The notes: generated from the letters alone by a model not told the origin. A stretch of DNA of 64,000 nucleotides from Antedon mediterranea (GCF_964355755.1 NC_092678.1:21054922-21118921); one strand, 5' to 3'. Shown: positions 21,623 to 33,172, counted from the stretch's first letter. Translations and numbers: made by a program.

Positions 21623-24600
21623 AATGTATGGAGAAAACATACGGCGCATGTCGTGTGCTCATTGTGGATGTGTAATAATAAGTAATAGTAGGCCTACCGT
21701 GAAGGCTTATGTATTACATACATATTTACTTAACAAAGCTCGGCTAGAGTGGTATTTATTTATCCGGCGTGAATCGATCATAGATAGGTTTTCGATCTCA
21801 CGTAACGGTAGATAATCCGTATTAATAGCCAGCCTAAGCTAACAGTCGCCGTGTATATATCTTGTGTTATACATCATATATTATTTGAATATTATGTATC
21901 TCTTTTGATAGCCTATTTGTAATTAAACCTTTTAAATCTTTTCATTGTTGATCCGGTCTTGCTTACTGCGACCTTGTTTTCTAGCTTTATTACTGATAAT
22001 TGTTCGTGAGACATAATTTTTGTATCGCTTGCAATAACTAACTAGATTAACTGTTGTCGAAATTAAAACTATAACTCTGCCTTATAATTTACTATGAGGC
22101 GCTCGTAAAACTGCATTGTTAAATATCTGATATATATACTACGTATAGCTATACACTATTTATTACTTTTACCATACACGTTAATTGAACATATATAAAA
22201 GTGTACAGCAATTACTTAAACCATACATCATATAGACCATTAATTTCCGTAAAAATTACCATGCAACAACTGTAAAAAAACGGGAGTATGTAAAATAAAT
22301 GCTAATTTTTTGTTCAAACGTAAATTTTATCACTTTGCAGAAAATGGACCCAACGAAAGGACTGCCTCTGAAACTTGTTCCATCCCGCGCGCCATAAAAC
22401 GGAAGAGCGTGTGTGGGATGCGTACTAAACGAAAGAGCGTGTATTCTATATCTGATGATCTCCCGCGTGCCATGAAACGGAAGAGCGTGCATGATGCGTA
22501 AAACGGAAGAGCGTGTACTACGCGTATCTTTGATGCCTACCGCGCGTACGTACTATACCAGCTATGACTCTGATATGGCTCTATCTACCACACGTAAGTA
22601 TTGTGCTTTTACCGAAAACGCTTATCTCCGTTTTATGGAATAAATTGATTTTGATTGATTATAAAGGAAGACATATAGGCCATGTTCACGGGCCGTTTTT
22701 ACAGTGTTAAGTTGGTTTCTACCCTCAACATTTACCGTAGCGATAATGTGACATCAACTAAACCATATTGTGCGCGATAGATAAGATAAGCAAGAACACG
22801 TTTTTTAAGTTTCGGTTTTAAACAACTACAAAACAATACTTTAAAAAAAAATTGTTTAAAAATCACCATTTCTCAACCTTCCTTACCTTACTTAGGCTAC
22901 TGTTAACTAAGCGATATAACTATATTCCTTTACGAAAACCGAACGTTTGAATTAGTACCAGTTTTTCTTGAAGAATGAGTGTACCTCTTTATAACTAATC
23001 CCACTGTTCGTTACAATCGTTTTTAAGATAAATCTAGTATACGTTATAATAATTTGCTTTTTGTGCTGTAAGAGCAAGTGAAACACTATATTTGTGTATA
23101 TTGATCATGCAGTACAATAATTGATTCATAATTAGTCTGTTTTCGCTTTTCTCTGTACACAATCATATGCAACTAAATAGTAATATTGTATTTCGCTATT
23201 GATTTTAGAGTCAAGAATATGACTTACATCGGAAAACAATAGCTCTACTTTGACTCGTTTAGTGAACTAGACGCTAGGCTAACTGAAAATCTATTTTATT
23301 TACTTCTGCGCTCAATTGAAGCGTATTTACTTGGTATTATAGTGTGGTAATACACAACAACATAGGCCTACAATAATATAGTATGATTGTGTTGGTTGAA
23401 AGAGTCAATATTGTAATTGTAGGCCGTTAAAAAAGTACATTCTGAGAATATAGTCGATACGTTATCCTATGGAATTGTCTTTTATAGTACTCCACCAGAA
23501 TTATAGGACCTCTAATGGGACACATTTGGTACTAATCATAGTGGTGTGCCCTACTGATTTGTTCGGGGAGTTGGCCATAGTGCTTAAGATATTGCTGCCC
23601 CAGTTCACTCATCAACCAGAATTGTTAAAAGTGTGATTTAAATAAATAAATACAAAACAAAAAAATACGTTCGATTCACGTCGGAAAAGTGTTCAAGGGG
23701 TGTCCCTCAATAGAGGAGTCCCAAAGGAGCTTCTAAATAACAAATTGAGTACGATGGGACAGATTTGGTGAAATATTTCTATAATTTTTACTATACTGAT
23801 AATATATACGGTAATATTTTACGGCGGTTTTGTTTTTTATCAACTCTCGCGATCTACCAATAATGTGTTAAAAACATGCCTCTATGTTGCAGTAGGCTAT
23901 CACATTTTTGTACCGGTACTGCAGTAAAGATTCTTCCTTCAGTAACCCGAAGTCTTGGTTTGAGTCGTGAATTTGGCTTAAACCGAAATACCCCCCACAT
24001 TAATTGACAAAACAGTAAAACACGTAAGCCATAACTGTATCGTGAGAATGAGAAGCGTGCGAATTAGCGAAAATTTTCCATATATGAACTCCATTATCAT
24101 TTTCCAGACGAAATTGCAATAAAACTAATTATGATACTAAATTAAAAGTCACGCAAGGTCATTTTAAAAAGCACTCGCTTCCTAATTTGGAGAATTGGAT
24201 TATGAAAAAAAAAAGGAACCAATTACCACTTACTGTTATTTTGTGATGCAGTCGTCAAAATTCCCTAGAAATCGAATAAGTCGCATTAAAGGTATTATAA
24301 TATGTATAATCCGACGAGAACTTGGACGTGCCTAAGTGCAGATGTCGAAAACCATGTTCTGTAACGTTTGTTTCAAATAACAAGCGATCGTATTGGTGGT
24401 TAATTGATGACTGCTGGGTTCTTCACTTGATGGTAGATCCCTGGCACGAACGAGCAATTTAGAAATGGTCATTATAGAGGGCGCTAGATAAATATTAAAA
24501 ATGTATAATAACATATTCCAGCGAACACATTACACGTCAAGTGAGATTTTTGAATTTTATAGGCTGTTTTAATATCAATTTTCAATTCGAAATTTTATTT

Positions 24601-25045
24601 CAGAAATATATTTAATTTAAACTAAAATTTAAATAACTTATCTATATTCATAGTTGAGTTGACTGTATATTGTTTGTAGTTTTGTCATTTATGCGTGACA
24701 TTTAAACATTGTTTTTTTGTAGGTACATTTAAAATAGACGGTCTAGGCCCTACAGAGAAAATTGAAATTATCAGTCAACCATGAAAGAATCTAAGTATGA
24801 CATATATGGCGGCATGTCTTTCATGATGCAGACATTCGGTCATGCATATCTTTCTAATAGTTGTGTTCATTAAATATTTACCATTTTCAAACAAGATCTA
24901 TAAAATCTTACAGACTGAACATTAGTAAAGTGAGAAAAAACAAAAACATATTGAAAATTAGATTAAGAAGAAAAGTAATTGAAGAAAAGTTGTATTTAAA
25001 TTAAATTTGGCATTGTTTAGCAATCTTAGTCTGGTGCAATACGTC
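21623..25045. other. Intergenic stretch upstream of TEX264, no gene seen
   Basis: AT-rich. Contains a four-copy AAACGGAAGAGCGTG repeat (separate entry), a possible retroposon tail AATAAATTGATTTTGATTG at about 22640, and a copy of the GTGTCCC(T)CAATAGAGG motif at 23700-23718. None of the short open frames looks like a gene. Confidence 0.4.
22397..22515. repeat. Short dispersed direct repeat AAACGGAAGAGCGTG, four copies
   Basis: Copies at about 22397, 22427, 22475 and 22501, two of them preceded by a CCCGCG(C/T)GCCAT block. CpG-rich and spaced irregularly by 26-48 bp. Both strands are open here by chance. Confidence 0.7.
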
Positions 25046-25053
25046 TATAAAAG
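25046..25053 (+). promoter_or_regulatory. TEX264: Candidate TATA box of TEX264
   Basis: TATAAAAG, a good TATA-box match, lies 131 bp before the TEX264 start codon in otherwise non-repetitive sequence. No transcript data are available, so the role is inferred. Confidence 0.4.
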
Positions 25054-25183
25054 ATTTTTCCACCGGTAGAGGGCCGATTATTGACCTCATTTGACCCACA
25101 TTGAAAATTGTAAACATTGGCCTAGCCTAGATCTGAGCTACGCAATCATTAAATAATCAAAAACGTGCATTTAATTGCAAAAA

Positions 25184-25441
25184 ATGTCGACTGCTATTTT
25201 GTGGGGGATTGCTATTCTCTTCCTCTTGCTTTGTTTGACAATTATTTCACTTTTGTTTTACTCTGGACTTTTGTATCCGATTGAATTCAAGGCGGGTAAG
25301 CCTCCCGTTGGAAGCCTGCAAATCGCGTACAAATTCGGGCGAGGACAATACAGCGATGTCGGCGAGTATTTTGGCGAAGTAGGCAAGCTAGTCCCTTCAG
25401 CCTATCGTAGTTTTGGAATGTACTACGATGATCCAGAAAAA
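25184..25441 (+). CDS. TEX264: TEX264 exon 1 (coding part)
   Basis: Encodes residues 1-86: membrane segment and first part of the GyrI-like domain. It ends GAA AAA before the donor GTATGA at 25442. The frame reads into a stop three bases later, so splicing is required. Confidence 0.93.
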
Positions 25442-27809
25442 GTATGATACATTTTTCGTGTAAAATCTTAAACACAGTTTATGAATTATTATAATTTGCT
25501 ATAATTTTTGGAAGATTGTCACAAGAAGACACACACGTCACGTTACGCAGACACAGACATTTCCCTCCGTCTGTAAAAGTCTAAAGATATTATTACTCTA
25601 ATAATATTAGATATAGGCCTAGCTAGAATTTACTCCATGCTAGTACCTTATATTGTAATGTTTTTTATTTTTATTTATGAACCAAGTAGTGATGAGTAAC
25701 AAGAAGAAGACGAATCAATTCTTTATTTATACCAAAATTGTTTTTTGTTTGTTATTTTACTTATTTAGTTTAACCCATGTTATGTAAATTGTTTATATTG
25801 TTATTTCTTAATTTTTTTAATTTATTTATTTATTTATTTTCTTTTTCCGTGTTGTTTTTATCTAATCTTTGTTTAGGCATGTCTGTCACAAGCTTTTTGC
25901 TTTTTTGATCATGCCTTCTTCAATTATATTACCTTTCTTTACACCATTTTGTTGACTGTTTTATTTTTAAGAAAATAAATGTTACTTTGAACCAAGTACA
26001 TCAAATATTTTATCGGTCTATAGTCTGCCAAAATAAATGTATTTATTATAAAAAAATCCACAGGTTCCATCAGGTAAACAAAGATATGCGGTTGGGACTA
26101 TCTTAAGTGAGGGCGACGCAGAACCCGACAAAGAACTAATGGAGAAGCTTGAATCTAACGGATATAAGTTCCACAACATACCAGAAGTAACAAATATGGT
26201 CCACACTACGTTTCCAAATAAGAGCTTTTTGTCCATAATTATCGGAATGCAACGTGTCTACCCAGCATTTGGAACTTATATTGAGGTATGCATGGGATCT
26301 ATTCAGTGGCGTAATGGCTGAGCACTCACTGACTAAACTAAGCCCTGGACCGTATGGGGGGGGGGGGCGGGGCGAGCGGTGCCCAGAGGAAAAACAGGCA
26401 TTCAAGGGTACAGTACACTTAGGGTCCATAAACCAGGGTCCCTATACAGGGGCCTCTGCGTTACGCCACTGGATTTATGATAATAATGAAATCAGCCACA
26501 ACATTTTTTTTAGTATCAATTAACTGCATAGAGCATTAGATCAAACTTACCGTTTATTTTTAGGCCGATATTTTGTGTGGCCATAAATGAAATGAAAATA
26601 ATCCTGTTTGTGCTGAGTGTAGTTATCAGTTTAATATAAAGCTCATTATAAACTTTACTGCCAATGAGTCCAATTTAAACAATATAGGCACACATAAGGG
26701 TGTATACAATGGGACCGCTTTGGTTGCACAACTCTTCCTCTACAACAAAAAAAGAATTGAATTTGTTCATATCATCTTTCATGATATCGCTATTAATTCG
26801 CTATTGATACTTTCCTGTGAAACAAACAAAGAGCAAAGAGCAAAACACTTCTCTTCAGGTGGTGAAGAGTCCACACCTATTCGGGAAGAGGGAGGAACAC
26901 ACTTATTAAGGTTATTTGTTGCTTACCAAAATCTTCTTAGAATACTGTTCTACTGGTATAGATACTGTAGAACTGATGAAGCCTCCTCTGATATTTCTCT
27001 AGATAAAGTCCTTTTTTTTTCCGGCAGATACAACACTCCTTCAAATCTCTACATAGATTTTGACCCGTGCTAATCTTGGCAATTTTCTAATGAGTTGATC
27101 TGGTATTTTCAGTACTAAATTGATGCCGTTAAATTCACTATAATTTGATTTAAAGTAAACAAAATTGAATTGGATAATTATAGTCATATTCAGATATTAA
27201 AGAGACCTCTCGAGGGAAATCATTTACGTTGAATTAATACAGTTACTTAAAGGTGAAGTGTCGGGGAAAAAAAATTTAAGAAGATATGAATGAATGAATT
27301 GTGTTCACGTGGTAAAGGTTGATGACATTCAAACTGTTTGACAAATTATTGTATTGATATTCTAATATCTTTTTCTTCACTTTTAATAATCTTATTAGGT
27401 CAAAGTTCAGGTCAATATTGATATGATAATTGGTTGGTCTATCATTCATTTTGGGCAGCTAACAGATAGTTGTAATGTTGATGAAGTTCTTCCTTTTTTA
27501 TAGGAGACTGGTCTGTCCGCTCATCCATGTTTTGAAATTTACGACAATGATTTGATATATTTTATGGCTCCGCTGGCCAAACAAAGTGAATTCTACGTTC
27601 CAGAAGCTAAGGAAAAACAACAGGATCCGGAGACGGAAAGCTTGTCGCTAGATGGCTCTCTGGACGAAGACAACAGCGGCGTGGATGGCAGCGGCAGCAG
27701 CTCTGGTGAGGACAGCGGCAGCTCCTTTGAAGAGCTTGATGCCAGCCAAGTGACAGAGGAGGAGGATGAAGAGGTTGAGGAAGAAGTTAAAGATGAAGGA
27801 AGTGTTTAA
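25184..27809 (+). CDS. TEX264: TEX264 homologue, ER-phagy receptor, three exons
   Basis: Spliced coding sequence 25184-25441, 26064-26285 and 27504-27809, giving 261 residues (the human protein is about 313). All junctions are phase 0 with GT/AG sites. Residues about 5-28 form one N-terminal membrane helix (ILWGIAILFLLLCL). The GyrI-like domain follows: AYKFGRGQYSDVG, YYDDPEKVP, AVGTILSEG, HTTFPNKSFLSI, RVYPAFGTYIE, then FMAPLAKQSEFYVPE in exon 3. The tail is acidic and serine-rich with GSSFEELD. FEEL at residues 235-238 matches the LC3-interacting motif of vertebrate TEX264. Known role of the family: a single-pass ER membrane protein that links ER to autophagosomes and recruits p97/VCP factors. 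The start ATG (A at -3) is chosen because upstream codons in frame are non-ATG. The gene looks intact. Confidence 0.95.
25860..26005 (+). mobile_element. Retroposon 3' end (family H) in TEX264 intron 1
   Basis: GGCATGTCTGTCACAAGC and GATCATGCCTTCTTCAATTA, then TACCTTTCTTTACACCATTT and GAAAATAAATGTTACTTTGA. The last ~95 bp are homologous to 21355-21455 in reverse. The AATAAATGTTACTTTGA tail and 5'-truncation are typical of LINE 3' ends. The superfamily cannot be decided from this fragment. Confidence 0.6.
26064..26285 (+). CDS. TEX264: TEX264 exon 2
   Basis: 74 codons (residues 87-160), acceptor ATCCACAG at 26056-26063 and donor GTATGC at 26286. Encodes the central GyrI-like domain, from VPSGKQRYAVGTILSEG to RVYPAFGTYIE. 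Confidence 0.93.
26286..27503. other. TEX264 intron 2
   Basis: 1.2-kb intron. Includes a pure G run (about 26357-26368) and a 117-codon open frame at 26720-27073 that lacks an ATG start and any known domain, so it is not called as a gene. Ends with a T-rich tract and TATAG. Confidence 0.8.
27504..27809 (+). CDS. TEX264: TEX264 exon 3, domain end and acidic tail
   Basis: 101 codons plus TAA at 27807. Acceptor TTTTTTATAG at 27494-27503. Encodes the end of the folded domain (FMAPLAKQSEFYVPEAKE), then a disordered Asp/Glu/Ser tail containing SGSSFEELD. Its high G+C (GGCAGCGGCAGCAGC) stands out from the surroundings. Confidence 0.93.
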   Translation, partial: ETGLSAHPCFEIYDNDLIYFMAPLAKQSEFYVPEAKEKQQDPETESLSLDGSLDEDNSGVDGSGSSSGEDSGSSFEELDASQVTEEEDEEVEEEVKDEGSV

Positions 27810-27978
27810 ATTATGATGTATACCATAATACATTTATTCAATGTTTATATTCAATATTTCAGTACTGTACTTTATTGGTCAGTCATATTATATATATAAT
27901 ATACAGTGAGATATTCCATTGAGTTTGGCTTAAATCAACAAGCATTTGATCATTGCGATATAATATATGTACTCCCTT

Positions 27979-28108
27979 GGCTAATTTTCTAATATTTGAA
28001 TTGTTCTCCCTATCTGATTGGCTGATTTTCTAATATTTGAACTGTTCTCACTATCTGATTGGCTGATTTTCTAATATTTGAACTGTTCTCACTATCTGAT
28101 TGGCTCAT
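27979..28108. repeat. 41-bp tandem repeat, three copies
   Basis: GGCTGATTTTCTAATATTTG plus AACTGTTCTCACTATCTGAT repeats three times just 3' of TEX264, with the first unit slightly diverged. Each boundary carries a CTGATTGGCT (inverted CCAAT-like) motif. Confidence 0.88.
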
Positions 28109-28200
28109 TTTTTTCCTTTTAAACCTTTTAAGTCCTTATATATATGATATATATTTAGTATAAGATCATGATAAAGTCATTAAATATTATAATAGTTTAA

Positions 28201-28555
28201 AGATGTATTGTCCCCCAAAAACATGAAAAATGAAGATTAATTGAATCAGACTTTGACTGTTATTTTGTAGATTTAATAAAGTTAATAGCTTCCATAGAAA
28301 AAAAAACGGAAAAAAATTATGTTTTCACTTATAAAAAAAAAATAACAAAATAAATGGTTAAATTCTACCAAAAATCTATTAGCTGGCAGCCAATTTGACA
28401 ATTTGTTGCTTTGAATTCCAGTTTTTTTTTCAGAGGTAAATACATTTTTTCTCGATCCAATTTTTTGTCAAAGTCAATAACTATTATGTGACATTAAAAT
28501 TGCATATTCAAAAAAAAAATGTTAAACAATTATTTTTCAGGGGAACAATACATCT
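28201..28555 (+). mobile_element. Family D element, complete, TTAA-flanked (355 bp)
   Basis: Inverted ends AGATGTATTGTCCCCC and GGGGAACAATACATCT lie between TTAA at 28197-28200 and TTAA at 28556-28559. TTAA target duplication is the hallmark of piggyBac-type and Kolobok-type transposons. The AT-rich interior has no open frame, so it is non-autonomous. Other copies are at 17011 and 54167. Confidence 0.85.
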
Positions 28556-28559
28556 TTAA

Positions 28560-29420
28560 GGGGTTTCACTTAGAAACCAAGGTCGTAATTGTTTCATTTA
28601 AAATATATGTGTCAAATTAGTAACATTTTTTATTCTAGTTTCTTGATTTTAAATATTTTTTTATACAAAAAAAAAGCAAAATTCCGATAGTATTTGACGC
28701 ACACTAGATTTAGTTTATCTTTATACACTAAATATAAAGATTGTTATGAAGTCAAAAATTGTGTTTATTTGGTAGAATAGGTGGTAGGGGCACTGGCAAA
28801 TATATCACCATGTGTTAGATAAACAACGGGTTATTTAAACATTTATTTATTGTCCAAATTATGTCATTTTGCTACCACACACAAATGCATGACGTAGCCA
28901 AACAGATTCAAAGCAATGAAGTGTAACGACAATCTGCACATGCTCACAGACCAATCTGTGTTGTGATAGCTTGGGTAAACGCCCATTTTTCTATGTAATA
29001 CAATTGAAAGTTTCTATATAATATATTTTAGTTATGTTTTATGTTATTTTGTTACATTATATCGTTAGAATATGAATATACATATTGACCAAATTGAAAA
29101 AATATATTTTAATTTTTACTAATTCTTAACATGCATTCCTTTTAAAATGGAGGCTACAATGGTCACAGAAGTTCACCATAAATATTACGTCATTAATTAC
29201 AATATAATTTTGATGATTTATTTTTCTATTTTTTTGTTTTAGAAGATAATATAAATTGTACGCAGTTAGTGGCATTGTTTAGATTTACAATTTATTAATA
29301 ATTATTATTATTATTTATTAATTTATTTATTTATTTTCAGTTTTGAATAAACTAGCTCTTCCCTGCTTTTCTCTTGTACTCTGTCGATGCAAGTCAGGCT
29401 ATTAATAATAGTTGTATAGA
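28560..29420. other. Intergenic stretch, no gene seen
   Basis: AT-rich. It holds a (TTA)n/(TTTA)n tract at 29295-29340 followed by AATAAA. No coding signal. Confidence 0.4.
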
Positions 29421-29636
29421 AAGCCTGGTTCCCACTAGATCGAACTAAAGCCTGGTTCCCACTAGATCGAACTAAAGCCCGGTTCCCACTAGATCGAACT
29501 CAAGTCTGGTTCCCACTAGATCGAACTAAAGCCTGGTTCCCACTAGATTGAACTAAAGCCTGGTTCCCACTAGATCGAACTAAAGCCTAGTTCCCACTAG
29601 ATCGAACTAAAGCCCGGTTCCCACTAGATCGAACTT
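29421..29636. repeat. 27-bp tandem array of a family A terminus, eight copies
   Basis: AAGCCTGGTTCCCACTAG plus ATCGAACTA repeats eight times with single-base variants (CCTGG, CCCGG, TCTGG, CCTAG). Only the outer 18 bp of family A plus 9 bp is amplified. The downstream bases keep no family A interior. Confidence 0.93.
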
Positions 29637-29747
29637 TTTGCGATGTCAATTGAAAATGCAAAAGCAATCTGTGAATGAAAAGATTTGCGTCCAGTGGAAA
29701 ACCAGCTTTACTCATCTACCATACGTGATGGGAACGATGGGTATATA

Positions 29748-29994
29748 AGGCTTGATTCCCACTAGAGATACAAGGACGTAACGCAAAGTGATTTAAACCA
29801 ATCACAAGCGATGGATTATTTGAACTGCCGCTTGTCATTGATCAACTGGCTTCCGTTGCATCTACGTCCTTGCGTTGCATCTACGTCCTTGCGTTGCATC
29901 TACGTCTTTGCGTTGCATCTACGTCCTTGCGTTGCATCTACGTCTTTGCGTTGCGTCTACGTCCTTGCGTTACGTTCTAGTGGGAGCCACGCTT
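29748..29994 (+). repeat. Family A MITE with tandemly expanded right arm
   Basis: AAGGCTTGATTCCCACTAG at left, TAAACCAATCACAAGCGATGG hairpin region, then seven 18-bp units GTTGCATCTACGTCCTTGC (29856-29985), then TTCTAGTGGGAGCCACGCTT. Same type of expansion as at 19564-20041 but independent. Confidence 0.9.
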
Positions 29995-30474
29995 AAATAC
30001 CTATTAAAGTTAAACATTGTTTATCTTCTAGGCCCGTCAAGTAGGTAGATGACGTCATTTTAATCATGTATAATACAGTAAGAAAACGTTATTTTTTCGT
30101 TAACAGTTTGTTTTCATAATTTTGTTCTTTAGTTTATGTAGTTATAAATTAATTTAAATGATTAAGTGAAATGTGCAGGGACAAAATATTAATTATGCTG
30201 GGATTTTTTGAATGCATGCGTGAGAATTATTCGCATTAAAACCAAATGTAATTTTAATGTGCTCAATTTTTTAATATCTGATAAATAAGAAGGCCATTAA
30301 AAGATGATATGATAATTATTGGATGACTGCAAAACCAATGTTGTATTACCGTATGCTGTGATGTGCAAGTTGATTTCATTTAGTCAGAATTTACTGCATG
30401 CGAAGTACATAACATATAGGCCTAATCATCCACCAGTTGAACATCGTATACCCAAGTTGCAACGTGTGCGGAGA

Positions 30475-30603
30475 TTGGTCGCCACTAGATTCGACCAATC
30501 AAAAGCAGTGGATTATTCAAACTTTCGCTTGCCATTAGTCAACTTGCCTGCGCTGCGTCTACGTCCTGCTTGCGTTGTGTTTCTCTGGTGCGAACCAGGT
30601 TTT
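30475..30603 (+). repeat. Family A MITE, degenerate
   Basis: GATTGGTCGCCACTAGATTC at left, ACCAATCAAAAGCAGTGG hairpin arm, TTGCGTTGTGTTTCTCTGG and a decayed right end GTGCGAACCAGGTTTT. Confidence 0.7.
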
Positions 30604-30758
30604 GGGTTGTGTATTACGTAACTATTTCAAATTTAATCGCGTGTAAAGAAGATTTGCCAGTGCTAGTAGTACACTGGTCTTCGTGATCTATCAAAATAAA
30701 CTGGTCACAAAAATTAAGATAAAGTGCTTTTTATAAAAGTCCTCTCTGGGATAAGGTT

Positions 30759-30876
30759 AAAGCTTGGTTCCCACTAGAGACGTAAGCGTGATTTGACCAA
30801 TCACAAGTGATGGATTATTTGTCACTGGTCACCTTGCGTTGCGTTTACGTCATTGCGTTGCGTCTCTAGTGAGCTT
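30759..30876 (+). repeat. Family A MITE, internally deleted
   Basis: AAGCTTGGTTCCCACTAGAG at left after TTA, ACCAATCACAAGTGATGG inside, TTGCGTTGCGTCTCTAGTG at right, and a shortened end GAGCTTTA. Confidence 0.82.
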
Positions 30877-31789
30877 TATTGGCTACCTGTTTTCATCCCA
30901 CGAAATAGGCCTATTTCTCATGCATATATTGGTCTTAATTTCGCACATGTGTGTACACGCAGGCCTACTCAAATTAAGTCCGATTTAAGGGCCTAAAAAA
31001 TGCATTGATTTTTTAATGTTATGCACAAATGCTACAGCAGAATCGCTTCACGTCACAATATCTTATTATTATTACGTCTAATAATGTAGAATAATAATAA
31101 TAATATAATCGCATATATTCTGATTTGTTTCTAATTTGTTACGCTTCATTAAATCCACCGTAACGAGCGAAACGCGTCGTTAAATCTTCTGACGCGTTAG
31201 ATTTGGCAAATACTTCGAGTAAGTATCTTTCCAACAGTCTCTCTTTACATTTCAATTACCCAGAGACATTAGGAACATTAATCGTGGTTCCGTATTATCG
31301 CATCTACGTTTGCGTATCTACTCCATCTCTTAAATAAGTCTAAACCCTTAGAGAATTTGAACTTAATTGATCCAGTACAGTGGTTAAATTATGTATGTAT
31401 AAAGTTAGTGATGAATTCGTAATCTGAACGAATCAAATTATGAAGTTGAATGCAGTATTCATAAACATGTTAGTCTGTAAATATTATAATAGGCTAACAT
31501 ACAATTTTTATATAACTGTTACGTCAAAACCAAGCTGTAAGTGGCGGATTTGTTTCTGCTGTTGTTTCTGGTTTTAAAAATAAAATAAAAAAATAAAATA
31601 AAAAGCCGAGCGGCGTTTTTTTGTAAGAACTATTTCTTGTTATATGTATTGTATAAATATACATTTATACATTTTTTAGTTTTAAGACTCGTAACATGCC
31701 GAGATCAATTTTAACAATATTATTGTTGGTTACTAATCAATTTGAATTAAAATAAATAAAAAATTAATGTTAAAAGCATAATACTAAAA
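30877..31789. other. Intergenic stretch, no gene seen
   Basis: CpG-containing palindromic motif near 31171-31199 (AACGCGTCG ... GACGCGTT), AT-rich runs and no coding region. Confidence 0.4.
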
Positions 31790-32060
31790 TTTTATGATAA
31801 CTGAAAAAACTGGTCTGCCGCCCTCTGTAGTTTTGTAATTAAAATACATGAAAGTAAATATTTTATGATAATTGAAAAAACTGGTCTGCCGCCCTCTGTA
31901 GTTGTGTTAATCAAAATTGCGTGAAAGTATTTTTTATGATAATTGAAAAAACTGGTCTACCGCCCTCTGTAGTTTGTTAATTTTGAAATACGTGAAAAAA
32001 GTATTTTTTTATGATAATTGGAACATCTTGTCTGCCGACGACCTCTGTAGTTTTGCAAAA
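31790..32060. repeat. About 70-bp tandem repeat, four copies
   Basis: TTTTATGATAATTGAAAAAA plus CTGGTCTGCCGCCCTCTGTA and GTTTTGTTAAT repeats four times, the last copy most diverged. The CTGCCCTCTGT core also occurs singly near 59135. Confidence 0.88.
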
Positions 32061-32294
32061 TTAATTTTTGGGAACACAGAATAATTTACTACTCTATCAA
32101 AGATGGTCAATATCAAGATCTAATTTTTATCATTATGTGTCTTATTAAGTATCATATAATAAACCCCATTTATCAGTAACATAAAAAAAAAAAGATATGT
32201 ATTTTCTTTTTATTATTTATGTCTCAGAAATGTGCTTCTCAGCCAATATTTGCAATAAGTCTTGAATATTTTTTTGTGTTCAAAATTATATAAT

Positions 32295-32557
32295 TGTAGT
32301 CTGCTGGTGCTGTGCTGTGGTTTGTGTTTGTTTATTGTGAATTTGCGCATGCGTAAACAGGGAGTTTATATTTCGGACATGTTTTAGTACTTGAATGAAT
32401 TTGAATAATTGTGTGTTTTGTTTTGCTAGTAAGCGACCACTTGCGGTCTTCTTTTTATATATAACAATTCTTTTATCAAGTAAGTATGTGTAAATGAGCT
32501 TTTGACAAAATAAATCGTTTGTTTTTTCTATTTGCACAGCTTGTGTTGTGTCCAGCA
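32295..32557 (+). mobile_element. LTR-like sequence (about 263 bp); may instead be the MAGI promoter
   Basis: Bounded by TGTAGTCTGC and TCCAGCA, with a TATA-like TTTTTATATATAACA at 32451-32465 and AATAAA at 32510. It is followed by CGGCGACCAGAA, reminiscent of the TGGCGACC primer-binding region of mag-type Ty3 elements. Length resembles short echinoderm Ty3 LTRs. No second LTR, no coding region and no target duplication were found. It also has GCGCATGCG (NRF1-like) and lies just upstream of a possible MAGI 5' exon, so a native promoter is an equal alternative. Confidence 0.35.
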
Positions 32558-32580
32558 CGGCGACCAGAATTTGGCCGCAG
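32510..32580 (+). promoter_or_regulatory. Possible noncoding 5' exon of MAGI, end at 32580
   Basis: TTGGCCGCAG followed by GTAGGTAAGG is a strong splice-donor context at 32580/32581. The next coding exon has a good acceptor (CTTCCTTTGCAG, ending 33126) ahead of its ATG, so a spliced leader exon is needed and this is the nearest candidate. The exon start is unknown. Confidence 0.3.
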
Positions 32581-33126
32581 GTAGGTAAGGAAGACGCTGC
32601 AAGCCCGGCTACTGGGCTAGGCTAGGCCTCTATGCAAAGGACAAACAGTTGAATAAAAGCTAGGCTAGGAAGATGCCTAGATTTGGATGTCTTTTATTTA
32701 AATTATACAGTATGCCTAGCATACATTATAGCCTAGGCCTACACAATATACTTCTGTACAATAATAAGTATTTTAGCCTAGTAGCTAGGCTTGCCTTGGC
32801 ATTATCATTTATCTTATTTGTAACAAAACAATGAAATATAAAATATTGTAGTTTGCCTATAGGGTAGTTTTTAACGATTATACAGTTACTTAATACAGTA
32901 CTGTAGCCACATTTCTTGGGCTATTTCAAACTGTCATAATCAGGTACTGTAGGTTGTCTAGATACTGTACTAGGTATTACAGACAGATTGATATACTATA
33001 ATGTTGATATATAAACCATTTAATCTTACAGTATGTATAGTGTGACAGAGTTGAGCTGTTTTGAATGGAAATATTGTAATTGTTTTTAAATATTCACTAT
33101 ATGCTATGTGTACACTTCCTTTGCAG

Positions 33127-33172
33127 ATGTTGTTTGTAATATATCTTCTATTATTATCTGTCTTGTTCAATA
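33127..33172 (+). other. MAGI: MAGI 5' untranslated part of exon
   Basis: Lies between a splice acceptor (AG at 33125-33126) and the start codon. An in-frame TAA at 33137-33139 excludes any longer protein and supports ATG 33173 (A at -3). Confidence 0.6.

Noticed and set aside
25175-25183. Earlier TEX264 start three codons upstream
   Set aside because: The upstream codons read TTG CAA AAA; the first ATG is at 25184 with A at -3, and TEX264 proteins begin directly before the membrane helix.
26720-27073. 117-codon frame inside TEX264 intron 2
   Set aside because: Starts from TTG, not ATG, has no recognisable domain, and lies in an intron fixed by two phase-0 exons.
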